DNA of 64,000 bases from Paragordius varius (taxonomy: Eukaryota > Nematomorpha), in NCBI GenBank assembly GCA_964247055.1, contig OZ176059.1:992001-1056000 (forward strand). The letters are read 5' to 3'. Positions within the stretch are counted from its first letter, which is position 1, and each line of letters begins with the position of its first letter. The position numbers and the translations under genes were made by a program. Positions 47,798-59,289 of the stretch are shown here, piece after piece. The notes beneath the pieces were generated by a model. It worked only from the letters and a program-made list of their open reading frames with translations, had not been told where the DNA came from and ran no database searches.

Positions 47798-48581
47798 AGT
47801 GAATCGCTTTAATATAATTTGCGTAATATTTTATAAATTTTTCAAGTACTACATGAGTAAATATCATTTTTCAGATATACATTAATTTTATATTTATTTG
47901 ACATTTATAAATTTATCGTTAACAGAAAAAATATAATGGTATGGACTAAGTTTTTTATATCAAAATTAATTTTTTGTACACATAAAGATTTTAGGTAGGC
48001 ACAATTTTGTCTAATTACCATCTTTTTCATCCAAATTATTACACTAAACTATATTACAAAATGTTGTTATAGTGCACCTAGATATTTAGATATATATGTT
48101 ATATAGCTTATAACATTTAGAACAAAATTCTCATTATTTTAATACAACAAATATTATCCAATTGATTAGCTCCTTACGTGTTGTTCCATTAACAGCTGAT
48201 TAGTTTGTTAATATTAATATACAAAAAATCACCAACTGAAAAAAGCGGGTATTCTAAAGCTACAATGGATTTTGCTACACCCTGAAAAGATTCATTTTAT
48301 TAAGTGTGTCGATATGTAAGTATGATAATCTGTGCATTTATGGTTTAATCTTCGATGAGTTTAAAAGATGGAACTGGCCAAAATAAAGCTTTTCCCATAC
48401 ATCTGTAAAGATAATCTCTTACAGGTTTAGAAACCTTACTAAAACATTAGATATAAATATATCGCATTAGCCTATTCAAAGCTGTGCGCTTATACGCCTA
48501 GTGGTTTTTGGTGTGTCTCTAAATGGGTTTTTAAATTATCTCATAGTTGCTTGGTCCGGTTAAATTAATTTGGTTTTTAAA

Positions 48582-48860
48582 TACAATAAAAACTGAATTT
48601 ATACGGACAAAACGTAAAAATATAAAAAAAAATATTTTTTTTAAAAGACAACCATATTTTTTAAAATCTTAGTTTTTCCCATATAAATTATTTATTTACG
48701 ATTATAAAATATATAATGGACTGTGTTACCAATATACATCTCTATTCCATTTGCAATTTTCAACAATTAATTAAATTATAAAAAATCAAGATTTAATATG
48801 GTTGTCTTTTAAAAAAAGTCTCTTTATATTTTTACGTGTCCGTATAATATCAGTTTATAC
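48582..48860. mobile_element. Tc1-type MITE family C copy, split by a hAT element
   Basis: Left arm TACAATAAAAACTGAATTTA-TACGGACAAAACG; right arm TACGTGTCCGTATAATATCA then GTTTATAC. The last bases of its right end resume after the hAT element at 50,370 (GTTTATACTGAATTTAT). Confidence 0.7.
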
Positions 48861-50369
48861 CAGTGGTACTCACCAAAAAAATTTAACGGGCCAAATAAAA
48901 TATATTTTTTTTCGAGGGTCATCAACCTTATAATGGTAAATATTCCATAGCTATTTAATACATATGCACATATTTGTATCAAAATCAGCACAAGGAATTT
49001 TTCGCAGGTTACATGTAAATCCAGCTAAAAACTCGTTTTGCACCATTTAGTAAAATATTTTGATAACAACATTTATTATGGTTTCGCCTCATGACAGGCC
49101 CATCTTAATACAGCGTCCATATGATCATCGGTTAAGCGATTTCCGTATGTGTTCTTGGCATACTTCATTTTTGAATATGCCGTCTCACACCTGTAAATCG
49201 AGGGAAAAATAGTTTGAATAACTTGAGCACATTTTTTTATATTTTCATTATTGGGCACATCTTGCCAAAACTCTATATATCTTTATTCTCTACGATTCTC
49301 CTTGAATATAGGCTCCAAATTGGAGTCATTTTAAAATACGAATTCTTCTATGATATGCGCCTGATTAAAACCGAAAGCTCAAGTTGCTTAGTATGGATAT
49401 ATCCATATTCCATGGATTTTCAACGAGTTTTTAACAATTTTTAATAATTCTTAATTCTTGAAATCTGAATTTTATCTCATTAGATAAAAATGTTTGATTG
49501 TCTATCATTATACCACGATAAATTCCATATTTTCTTCACGAATTGTTTTAATTGGAAAATATAGGAGTCATATATTTATAATTGTTAATATAAAAACAAA
49601 TATTTTATTAGCAAATTGAGTTATTATTTTGCTTTCTTGAAGACTTTAGTAAGTTTATAAGTAATGTCGCAAAGCTATAATAAAATCACCATTTAATTTC
49701 CTCGTCAAACTTAGTTATCTTAAAAAATAATAGAATTTCATGTCTTAAAACAAAAAATCTTTATAATACTTTGCAGAATTAGCCATCTCATAGAGGCAGG
49801 TAATAGCATTTTTATTTAAAACGACAAAGAATTTTTCTTCCTATTCCTTTATAACGGAGCAATTTTCATCGGATAATTTACGTTTTTTAGCATTAGATGT
49901 CATGTTTAAATTTAGGTTAAAATATTATGTAAATTTTTTCAAAAAAATAGGAATATAAATTGAATTATGCTAATAAAAAACAGGTCGAAATTTAATGATG
50001 TTGTTTAATGCACGATATCAATGAAAAGAATATGTTCAATTTGGGTGAAATGCTTACTTAAAAACAAAAAAGGAATGCAATAAAAATTTCAAAATAGAGA
50101 AAATAGAATTCAGAAACAGAAACTACGTGTGCCTTAAATTTTGAAATTATTATAATGTATTTTTACATTTCAAATTGGGTAAAAAATAAAAATTACTAAA
50201 GTTAAATCTAAAGAAAATAAATTAATATTTAAATAAGCGAAAATTTGTTTATGTATATTTTAAAATTTATCAATAAAAAAATAAATTAAGTATTAATATG
50301 GTCATATGGCATTTTTAAAGCACTCTTAAAGCCGCATGCGGCCCACGGGCCGCGGTTTGAGTACCACTG
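48861..50369 (-). mobile_element. hAT element with transposase remnant
   Basis: Ends CAGTGGTACTCACC and GGTTTGAGTACCACTG; flanked by an exact 8-bp duplication GTTTATAC (48,853-48,860 and 50,370-50,377). On the minus strand the transposase start (MTSNAKKRKLSDENCSVIKE, then EEKFFVVLNKNAITC) lies near 49,903. The hAT dimerisation C-terminus (YSKMKYAKNTYGNRLTDDHM, DAVLRWAC) is at 49,076-49,258. Wording matches the SCAND3/ZBED5-type hAT group. The catalytic middle is missing or unreadable, so it is an internally deleted, inactive copy of 1,509 bp. Confidence 0.85.
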
Positions 50370-50379
50370 GTTTATACTG

Positions 50380-52895
50380 AATTTATTTGTTTTACTGAAG
50401 ACGCGTAATATGGTACAGATAGACAATTTTTAAAATAGTACATGTGAATATAATTATTTACTAGAAACTGTTTTAGATAAAATATTCCAATTGGACGTGA
50501 AACTTTTTATTCAATATTTAATTAGGAGTTGCCCAATAAATTCATCCTATCATAATATAATGTGAAAGCAAATTTTGTAAGAAAATATTTTATATATTAA
50601 ATATATATATATATATATATATACCTTAATTTAAAAATAAAACTTTAATTAAAAATCTGAGGTTTAAAAATATTCATCATAGATATAGTGTTAATCATAT
50701 CTTTTTTATAATTTTTATCATGCATTAAATTTACCACGAAACACGCTTCAACAAAATTTTAGGAAACAAAAATTTTAAAGCAATCCTAAATATATTTTTT
50801 TTATGGCATAATATAAAATATATTATGAAATTCTATTTCCGCAACCTCGGCTCTTTTTTATATATTTAAAAAATTTTCAGGCCATATTTAAATAGGTCAA
50901 ATTTGGAAGCACACATATTAGTACTAAAGTTAAATAACATTTTACAAGTCAATGATAAATTTAAACAAAATCTTTAGGAGAAAATTTAGTTTTTGCCAAA
51001 AAATATATTTTAGCATCGTGGGCGCTAATTTATTAATATGGAACAATTATCAATGTGCGATTTCTCTATTAAACTCAACAAAAATTTTTTTAAAATTAAT
51101 ATATATATATTAAGCGAAATGATATCCATACTCATATTATGAGACTTCAAATAGGCTAATTTGTAAATAAGCGAACAAAGCCGAAACCGTGCTATAAAAT
51201 TTTAATTGCCTATAAGCACGATAAAAACGGTAGGGAGATACTTTTATAAAAAATATTTATTCATATTTCGCTACTTTTTATCAACTCAGATTTTTGATAA
51301 AAAGATCAATAGATCAAATTAAGGTAAAAAATAAATAACTTCAAAAAATCCATTAAAACTTGAAGGTCTCATAAATCGTTTAATAAAAATTTCGAAGTGG
51401 TAGAAATATTTTAGTTGTATCAAGTTACGTAGAAAAAGTATATTTATAATATTTGATTAGGTTTCCATCATGCTACAATATATCAAGCTCGCAGATTATT
51501 AAAGTTTAATTGCAAAGTGCCTTATTCAATTAGATGATTTTTTTTCTTAATATAGCATATATTAAAAATTATCGCAAAAGTTTGCGCCGGAGTCCTAAAA
51601 AAGAGGCTTTCGGGGTCACTTATAAAAATTACACTGTAATATAAATACTAATTTAATATTTTTATCTGGTTTAAAATATTTTTGACATGAAGGTAGCTAC
51701 CAAAATTTTTTTAAACAAATTGTGCGCTAATTTTGCGTTATAGCCCAAAACCAAAAGCACCATGAGAATCCTGAAACATTCTTTCATCAAAATATAAATA
51801 TATATATATGTATATCAATTGGATATATTTTTTCTGAATAGCGTGAATATAAAATGTTAATAGATAAAGCATTTTAATTATCAATCGAGTTTGCCCTTTT
51901 TATGCAGAAATACTAATACTCAACCATACCATCGAATGCTAAAATTAAGATAATGTCAAAAACTTGATTATTTTATCAAAATAATAATAAATGTAATGTT
52001 TATTACATATTTTGTTTAAGTTGTAAAAAAAGTAAAAGGAGTTTCTGCCATCTATTAATTAATTAAATTACTATACTCTCCCTTGTGTGATAGATGAAAA
52101 ATCTGCTTGTCATATAAAATAATATAATTAACAAGTTGACACATGCAAAATAACCTTAGAATTGAGTGTGTGACCCCCTACTAAGTCTCATAAATGGTCT
52201 CAATATAACTTAATATATCATATATAATAATAATAATAATTAAAGAGAAAACGCATTTTAGACGATGAATGACAAGCCTTCAAAACACAATAAGCGAAAT
52301 CCCATGCTTACTTATAGAAATATGATATATTAAATCATAAAAGTGCGCATCAAGTTAGTAATACATTATAGTGGTCAAAAAACAATATGAATCAAATCAA
52401 AATTAATTATATATATATATATATAGATATATAATTGGTTATTAATATAATTAATTCTATTAGGAGATTAAAGCGGATGCACACAATGGCACTTAGGAAC
52501 GGCCAACACATGTCAATAAGTGACAATTATTGCGTCTAAAAATGGATAAAATGTTAGTATTTCTAAACAATTATAACTATCATATATTTTTGAAAATTTT
52601 TTTGCTAACATCTGTGCGCAATATTTCTAAAATAAGTATCATTGGATATGTGGTAAATTTAATGTACATTTTATCGTATATAAAATGATTAAAACAAATC
52701 ATTAATCTTGTTTTTTTGTATCTTAATAAAAAAATGACTTTAGTATGAAACGGTTATCTAAAATTTTTGAAACAACTTTTTAAACAAATTATTTTTCTTT
52801 AATGGTTTTTAAATGCTTAATAATTTGATAATAAACCAACATAACCAGTTATAGATCTCATTTCAAAGACTATCACGAATTTTTTTGAAAATCTT
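50380..52895. other. Gene-free AT-rich stretch
   Basis: Only short TA-dinucleotide runs (about 50,600, 51,800 and 52,410) and AT-random frames. No gene or structured repeat identified. Confidence 0.5.
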
Positions 52896-52900
52896 CAATA

Positions 52901-53155
52901 TATACCATTTACACTTCAAATTCACCCTTGAACATATCAAGTTTACCTTTTAAATTAATAATATAAATTATGTGTTTTTTAAGATTAGAAATAACTTATA
53001 TTTTTTAAAAAAGGAAATTTTGTTTAAAATTAAAATAATACTGAAAACTTAACTAAGCCATAAAGATATAATAATAATGAGTTATATTAGCCCGAAAACA
53101 TATAATTATTTTTAGGGTGAATAGGAATAATTCAAGGGTGATTGTAAATGGTATA
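52901..53155. mobile_element. MITE family A copy downstream of QTRT2
   Basis: Left TATACCATTTACACTTCAAA then TTCACCC; right ATTTTTAGGGTGAATAGGAA to TGTAAATGGTATA. Lies about 90 bp past the QTRT2 stop. Confidence 0.78.
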
Positions 53156-53190
53156 ATATATAGAAATAAAATTAGGTTAAAATAAAATCT

Positions 53191-53205
53191 CCCCCCCCCC
53201 CCCCC
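53191..53205. repeat. C15 homopolymer (G15 on the QTRT2 sense strand)
   Basis: Fifteen consecutive C, then eight A, in extremely AT-rich surroundings. On the minus strand it lies 43-57 nt after the QTRT2 stop codon and may be transcribed. Confidence 0.9.
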
Positions 53206-53247
53206 AAAAAAAACAGACATTATATATTAATAATATATAGCATTTAT

Positions 53248-53392
53248 TTATATACAATCATGTTTCCAATGAGTATTATTGGCATAGAATATGAGCAAAT
53301 TTTCAATTATTTTTTCAAATTGTTCGTTCTGTTCCTCGTACAGTAGTTTACGTATGTGTGAAAAAAATGCATTATAACAATGTATGTTGTGG
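53248..53392 (-). CDS. QTRT2: QTRT2 last exon
   Basis: Acceptor AATATTTAG; codon AT|C then [20 protein letters not shown]. The first His is the fourth zinc ligand. Ends WKHDCI and TAA. Confidence 0.85.
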
Positions 53393-56300
53393 CTAAATAT
53401 ATAAATATGGTATCATATACCATTTGCACTTTACAAGAGTCCTCAAACACTTCAAGTTAATTCTTAAACTTTTTAAGTTTGGAGTTTTGCATAAATTTAT
53501 TTATTTAATTATTTTTTAACCTGATTTATTTTATTAAATGTTAATATTTATTAAAAACCACACTATTTTGTTACGAACTAATATTTTTTGATAAATTTAT
53601 AAATATTTTATATGAATTGTAATTCGTAAGCCAGAAAACTTATTTTCAATTATAAGTTGAAATCTTATTGAAATTAATATATTTTTTATATAATAAGGAT
53701 ATACGCTTTTTGAAGGATTAGAAAATTGATATTGATTTGAAAAGTTTAGTTAAATCAAGAGAATAGGTTGAAAATAATAAAATATATCGATGAAAAACTA
53801 TTTGATTGCTAAATTAAATAAACAATTAAAAAAGGTTGAAGGACCAATTCGAAATGTTCAAGGACACTCTTGAAAATGAAAATGGTATATTAAGGTGTGT
53901 GTGCGGGTGTTTATATTAAAGATAAACGATTAAACGAAAAGCTACTAATTGGAAAAATAGAATCTCAAAATTGTAAGACCCAAAATTTATGGTAAGAATT
54001 ATTTCCACATCAGAAGTCATTCATTTAAGCTATTTGATAACATTAAAAAACAAAAATATTTGTGTTTATTTGACAATATAAATAATAAAAGTATTTGTTT
54101 TATTTAATCCGTTGTTAATTGAATCTGTGCTATTTTTTAAAAGTAAAAATTGTAATTATACGGACAAAACGAGACGAATTTTTTTTTCATAAGACAACTA
54201 TACTTTTTCAAACCCTAATTTATCCTAATAAAAACATTTAATAACAATCGTAATATATGTAATTGATTGTATTACCAATATACATCATTCCATGCTTTGT
54301 AATTTCAAACAATGTATATTTAAAAAAATCAAAATTTTAAAATATGATTGTATTTTAGAAAAAAATATTTGTCTTTATACCTTTTGTCCGTATAATTTCA
54401 ATTTTTACTGTAAAGGTAAAAGGTAAATATACTTAAATAAATGGTATTTTAATCATTTTTTTAATGCATTAGTTAAAATTATTTTATAACACTTTAAATT
54501 AATATATTTACACCATAAGTCATCTTATTTAAATATAAAGCTGTTTTTTTACATTATATAATCAATGAAAATTATTCTCAAATTAGTTAGAAAATTAATT
54601 AATGAGAATAAACATATCATACATATTAAGTAAAACTCCGGACAACATTTCATGGCATACTATAAGGTGATTAAGGTAAGCACGGCTATAATTTTTACAT
54701 GTATAGCATTTGCAATTATCATTTATAGCGTTAGGGTCATTTTTAAATCTATTTGATAAATACATTAAAAATACGTAAAAACTTAAAGATAATCTTTTTT
54801 TCTTAAAATTAAACATTTTTAAACTTTAATTTTTAGGTGACGACTCATCACTTTGATTTGCATAATAGGTAATATATAGGTAAATTGTTATTAACTTAAT
54901 TGGATAATTTAAAATTGTATAAATAATTTATGCTAAGAAAAAAATTATGGTTTGAAAAAGATAAAAATATTTGTCTCATAGTATTTAAAATTTGAAAGTA
55001 TATTTTGACTTTCCCTGTAAAAATATAATAATTAGCAAATTATTTCACCAACATTTTTTATCTAAACGTTTGAATAACTTTACCGTAAAAAGAAAAACGC
55101 TTTATTAACGGCGGCTATGGATAGAAATGATATATATACTTTTATACCTGATATTCACCCTTAAACATTTTTCCCTAAAAACAAATCAATCTTATTTGAA
55201 CTCAATAATTACTCATATTTTTTAATGAAGAAAACTTGTTTAAATTAACATAATACAGATGAAAGCGATAAACTATGCCATAAACAAATATTCCATAACA
55301 ATGAATTAATTTAGCCGAAAATCAACACACAAATTTTATTTTAGGTTGAATTTGAAATGTTCAAGGGTGAATTTGAAATGTAAAATAACCTATGTGTAAT
55401 ATTAAAATCTAGTCTTAACATCATAAATAAAGCTATAAAGCACAAACTTTGAATCAACTAAATTGAGTAGCAATGGGTCAGAGATCATTATACGATTTGA
55501 GTTATTTTCAATAATTTCCAACTGACTATTTAGCTTTTCATTACAATTATTATGTGCGTTTTTATTATTTTCCGCATTGTTTGTGTTGAACGCAATATTA
55601 AGAGCTAATCCAGTTTCAGTTAAGACATAAGCATACCTAAATCAAGAAAATTTGGCATTTTCAATTATAGCAAAAAATTTGAAAAGTGGGATTGAAAATT
55701 ATAAAAAAAATTTGTCGAAATAACTATTTTTAGCCCTCTAGATTAAAAACTTTTATCAAGCATAATAAATTAGTATATAAATTATAGTAAATATCAAAAA
55801 ATATTTACATTTTTTACTATATATAAAAACATACATACAATAAGCTTTTTCAGCGAAAACTGACATACTTATTTTTTTTAAAAAATAACCTTTTTAACTA
55901 TATATATATATATATAAACATACATACATCATTATATACTTTTTCAGCGCAGAAAACCAAAAACTTATTTTTTTTCAAATAAATTTACTAATTTTAAAAT
56001 TTTATATGAAATTTTAAAGCTAGTTTCCACATTTATAATCACACCTAAAAAACAACACCGAAAAAAATACTAAAATTTAACATACGAATTATCAAGGAGA
56101 TCGACCCCAGCTTTCATTGATAGGCATAAATGCAATAAATCCAATGGTCCTTGGATAATTTTTAATTTGTCTGTTGGTATCATATCCTGTAAAAAAAATA
56201 TACAGTAAAAAATTATTAATACAACGAGACAAAACATAAAAGTATTTTATTTAAAAGTTAATAGGTGATTCTTTTTGTTCATACATATATGATTTAAAAA

Positions 56301-58765
56301 TGTGAAATTTATTATGCCTGCTAATTAAAAATATAGTAGTTCACAACGCAAATAGGCTATAAAAGAAATTAAAAAAGTAAGGAATCACGCATTTATAAAT
56401 CAAGTTAAAGTAGATCTGGTTTTAAAAATAAGGTATATTTTATTATAAATAATAGTTAATTTGCCTTATATTGATCTTATATATAAGTTTCTATTATAAA
56501 ATTTTTTGTGTAATTGCAAATAACGCAAAAATAAATTGGATATAATATAAATAAACTATTATGGTAATCAAAAATTTGGAGTAATGATCAACAGATTTCT
56601 TGACTAATTCTAAAGGTACGTGTTCGTTTTGATTTTCAAGTCCATTATTTTTATTATTACCATTGTAATCCAGGTGTGTTGGTGTTAAACAAGGGTTGTT
56701 ATCTATAAAAAGTATATAATAGAACATTAAATACATACCATTTACAACTCAAATTCACCCTTGAACAATTCAAATTCACCCTAAAAATGTTTATGTGTTT
56801 TCGGGCAGCTAATACATCTCATCATAAATATAAAATTTTTATGGCTTAGAGTTTATTATTTTTCATTATTGTAATTTTAAACAAAATTTTATTATTTAAA
56901 AAAATATTAAATGAAGATAATTTTTAATTTTAAAAAAACACGAATTTTATTTTTGGGTAAATTTAAATTGTTCAAGGGTGAATTTTAAGTTAAATTGTAT
57001 ATAAATAATTTGATAAAATTTGTTGTGACATATATCTAAAAGGTAAAATTTAAATATTGGATTTGGGTGCGATTAAAAATTTAAATAATTTATTGAATAC
57101 TCAGAATTTAAATTTTTCTATATTATTTTAATCATAAATATTATTATAATTTAATTTAAAAATCGAATTACAAGACAATATATCAATATTATATATTGAC
57201 ATATTTTAGAGAAAAAGTAAAAATTATATGTGTAAATAAATTAATTTATTTTTTTTGCGTTGGATGTTATGCCATTATAAAATAAAAAAGTTTGAGTGAA
57301 TCAATTATTAGCTTATTTAAAGAACAACATCTTTTCAATTTATGGCCATACCATTAATAGTATAATATATCTCTAAAAACAGACCTAATTATAACAAATT
57401 TTGGATATATTCATATTAAATATTACAGTAAAAGTTGAAATTATACGGTCATAACGTAAAAATATGGAGACACTATACTTTTTTAATCTTTAATTTTTAT
57501 ATATAACTCATTGTTTGAAAGTACAAAGTATAATATAAAAATGTAAATTACAATCAATTATGTATTTTACGATTGTATTTAAATGTTTTTTATAGGATAA
57601 ATTAAGGTTTAAAAAAATATGTTGTCTTTTGAAAAAAATATCTTTTTACCATTTGTCCATATATTTTCAGCTTTTACTCTACTATAGACTATTATATTTA
57701 GCGTAATAATACATTACCTCGTAGTAAAGGTAAAATTTTAATTTTTTTCTTCACATTTGTACCCATTTGTTGATAACTTTCAGTATTATTATTATTAATG
57801 TCATCCCTTTCATTAGATATAACATCAGTATAAAAATTTTCAAATATTTTTATTTCTGACGCTGGTTGTATTGTATCTTTTGTAAGATCGGGTTTATTAC
57901 AGAAAATGTATGGGTATATATTTTCAATAACAAAACCATGTATATTATCAAGCATGTGTTTTATGTTCAATAAAAATTCTTGTGTAGTTCGTATACGTTC
58001 TTCTATGTGCAAAGGATGCCCCGTTAAAGATGCTATGTAATGAACATTATTTGGATGGTTTGAAATAGTGTTGTCAAAACCATTTAACATGTTTGTTTCA
58101 TTATTTTGTTCGTAGTTAATATTGTTTGATACCTCATCCTAGCATCATATTATATGTGGTTAAAGTGTGTTTTTGAAAAATAAAAAAATGCGTTAAACAT
58201 TAAAACTAAAATTATTTTATATTTTAAACCTTATATTTGATAAAATATAACCTATCTTTTTGGGGGTTGCGAAAAAATGAAAAAAAAGATGTAAATTGGT
58301 ACTACATTCAATAAAATACTAATTAACTGGGGTATAAAATAAAACCAAGGATTAAATCCAATTGTTTTCCTTATAAAAAATAACTTATATTTTTTACAAT
58401 ATGTATTCATAATTTAAATTGTATGCTAATAAACATACCTTAAGAAGAGTTTCAAATTAAAAAAATTAAAACTAAACAAAAAGAAAAGTGAATTGAATGA
58501 GTTTTACTAACTAAATCCGAACTTTCTTAAAGTTTCGAAACAAACAAACAAATTTTTGGCAAAACTCTAAAATAATTTCTAAGAGATGAAAAAAACACCT
58601 TGTTGGGCGCCGCCGTTAAAGCTAAAAAAACTTGCAAAAATTTCATGGAGGCTATATGGGACTTTCGAAATCGATTTGTGGATGCGTACGGATTCATAAC
58701 TATATCTGCCGGTATGTGAGCATATAAAGGTTGCGTTTTCCGTATTAAATCCCAATACGATTGTG
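53248..58765 (-). CDS. QTRT2: Queuine tRNA-ribosyltransferase accessory subunit 2, seven 3' exons
   Basis: Exons in transcript order: 58765-58599, 58138-57718, 56702-56557, 56186-56086, 55636-55448, 54748-54623 and 53392-53248 (TAA). All phases agree. Landmarks in the order of human QTRT2: [73 protein letters not shown]; and [17 protein letters not shown] with [17 protein letters not shown]. The zinc site C-x-C-x2-C-x25-H is exact, its His split off onto the last exon. QTRT2 pairs with catalytic QTRT1 to swap guanine for queuine at position 34 of Asp, Asn, His and Tyr tRNAs. About 430 residues are visible; the first ~100 of the family are not found. The linker between 58 and 56.5 kb is Asn-rich and longer than in mammals. 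The GTTTAT donor at 56,557 is weak. Confidence 0.88.
53416..53890. mobile_element. Long, diverged relative of MITE family A in a QTRT2 intron
   Basis: Left TATACCATTTGCACTTTACA-AGAGTCCTCAAACACTTCAA; right the inverse TTCGAAATGTTCAAGGACAC then AAAATGGTATA. About 475 bp, sharing only the outer ends with family A. Confidence 0.6.
54138..54412. mobile_element. Tc1-type MITE family C copy in a QTRT2 intron
   Basis: Left AGTAAAAATTGTAATTATAC-GGACAAAACGAGACG; right CCTTTTGTCCGTATAATTTC-AATTTTTACTGTA. Carries the family's GACAACTATACTTTTT and its inverse. Confidence 0.7.
54623..54748 (-). CDS. QTRT2: QTRT2 exon with the three zinc cysteines
   Basis: Encodes [20 protein letters not shown] then [20 protein letters not shown], matching human QTRT2 [20 protein letters not shown]. 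Acceptor CAAATAG, donor AATAT|GTATGA. Confidence 0.88.
55138..55390. mobile_element. MITE family A copy in a QTRT2 intron
   Basis: Left ATACTTTTATACCTGATATT-CACCCTTAAAC; right TTTTATTTTAGGTTGAATTT then GAAATGTTCAAGGGTGAATT. Ends are diverged, so limits are approximate. Confidence 0.6.
55448..55636 (-). CDS. QTRT2: QTRT2 exon ([10 protein letters not shown])
   Basis: Begins (S)[20 protein letters not shown], equivalent to FPYQVTERGCALTFSF in human QTRT2, followed by an Asn-rich insert. The donor AAA|GTTTGT restores frame as Lys; frame beyond it to 55,414 is intron. Confidence 0.82.
56086..56186 (-). CDS. QTRT2: QTRT2 exon (TDKLKIIQG)
   Basis: Encodes [20 protein letters not shown] then [13 protein letters not shown], matching LPEDKPRLI.GV and ERGVDLFES of human QTRT2. 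Acceptor TTTTTTTACAG, donor TTC|GTATGT. Confidence 0.82.
56557..56702 (-). CDS. QTRT2: QTRT2 exon, Asn-rich linker, uncertain 3' end
   Basis: Acceptor TTTTTATAG; phase 1 codon G|AT. Encodes [20 protein letters not shown] then [17 protein letters not shown]. The end is set by a phase 0 GTTTAT that lets DMIP follow. An alternative is a stop-ended exon with a hydrophobic tail at 56,494. Confidence 0.6.
56734..57002. mobile_element. MITE family A copy in a QTRT2 intron
   Basis: Left ATACCATTTACAACTCAAAT, TCACCCTTGAACAATTCAAA and the ATGTGTTTTCGGG marker; right TTGTTCAAGGGTGAATTTTA. Confidence 0.78.
57424..57682. mobile_element. Tc1-type MITE family C copy in a QTRT2 intron
   Basis: Left TACAGTAAAAGTTGAAATTA-TACGGTCATAACG; right ACCATTTGTCCATATATTTT-CAGCTTTTACT. 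Same interior as the copies at 16.7, 48.6 and 54.1 kb. Confidence 0.7.
57718..58138 (-). CDS. QTRT2: QTRT2 exon (421 nt)
   Basis: Acceptor TATGATGCTAG, frame [13 protein letters not shown]; includes [20 protein letters not shown] (human GVIEGGDVMEERLRSARET) and [10 protein letters not shown]. Donor CGAG|GTAATG, phase 1. Confidence 0.8.
58599..58765 (-). CDS. QTRT2: QTRT2 first visible exon
   Basis: Acceptor TTTACAG (or TTTTAG seven bases earlier). Encodes [20 protein letters not shown] then [19 protein letters not shown], the counterpart of DWFQCLSDGEV...KRVRKSVDRSLLFLDNCL. Donor AACAAG|GTGTTT, phase 0. A 76-codon frame starting with ATG over the same bases is the wrong frame. Confidence 0.75.
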
Positions 58766-58769
58766 CTGT

Positions 58770-59210
58770 AAACTAAAATATTAAGTGATTGTAATAAGTT
58801 TGACATCATTTATCTCGATTTATAGTACATATTATGACATGACATTGTTTTATATGAATTAGATTATTATTTTGAATATTATTCTCCCTTATTTTTATAA
58901 GATAGAGTATTTAATAATTTATATATAGCCGGTTAGTGGTAACTCCATATGTTTATATTACAATGGACCCCATCGTCCCTAATACAATAAACGCTGATTG
59001 TGAGAAAAAACATGGGGGCCATCTTTTAAAAAAAAATGAGCTAAAAGATATTACAAAAATTTAATTATTATAACTATTATACATCATTAATTAATAATAT
59101 AATAAATAATCAAATAAAATTTTATAATTAATTGATGCTAATAATGTGCCATGTATTTTTCCCACTACATTTTTTTCGGAACCCATTAATAAAATTAATT
59201 ACAGTCATAT
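58770..59210. other. Between QTRT2 exon and gypsy fossil
   Basis: Mostly AT-rich, probably intron of QTRT2. A GC-richer patch at 58,930-59,023 (GACCCCATCGTCCCTAATAC) has no convincing exon frame. Confidence 0.4.
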
Positions 59211-59289
59211 ATCCTTTATTTTATCAAAAATTTATTTTTTTCCCCGTTAAATGGGTATAAATATTTGTTAAAAGAATGGTAAAAAAACA

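Noticed and set aside
49214-49444. 76-codon plus-strand frame
   Set aside because: Antisense shadow within the hAT element, whose transposase remnant runs on the minus strand.
58579-58809. 76-codon frame with an apparent signal peptide
   Set aside because: A different frame over the same bases has proper splice sites, joins the next exon in phase and matches QTRT2.
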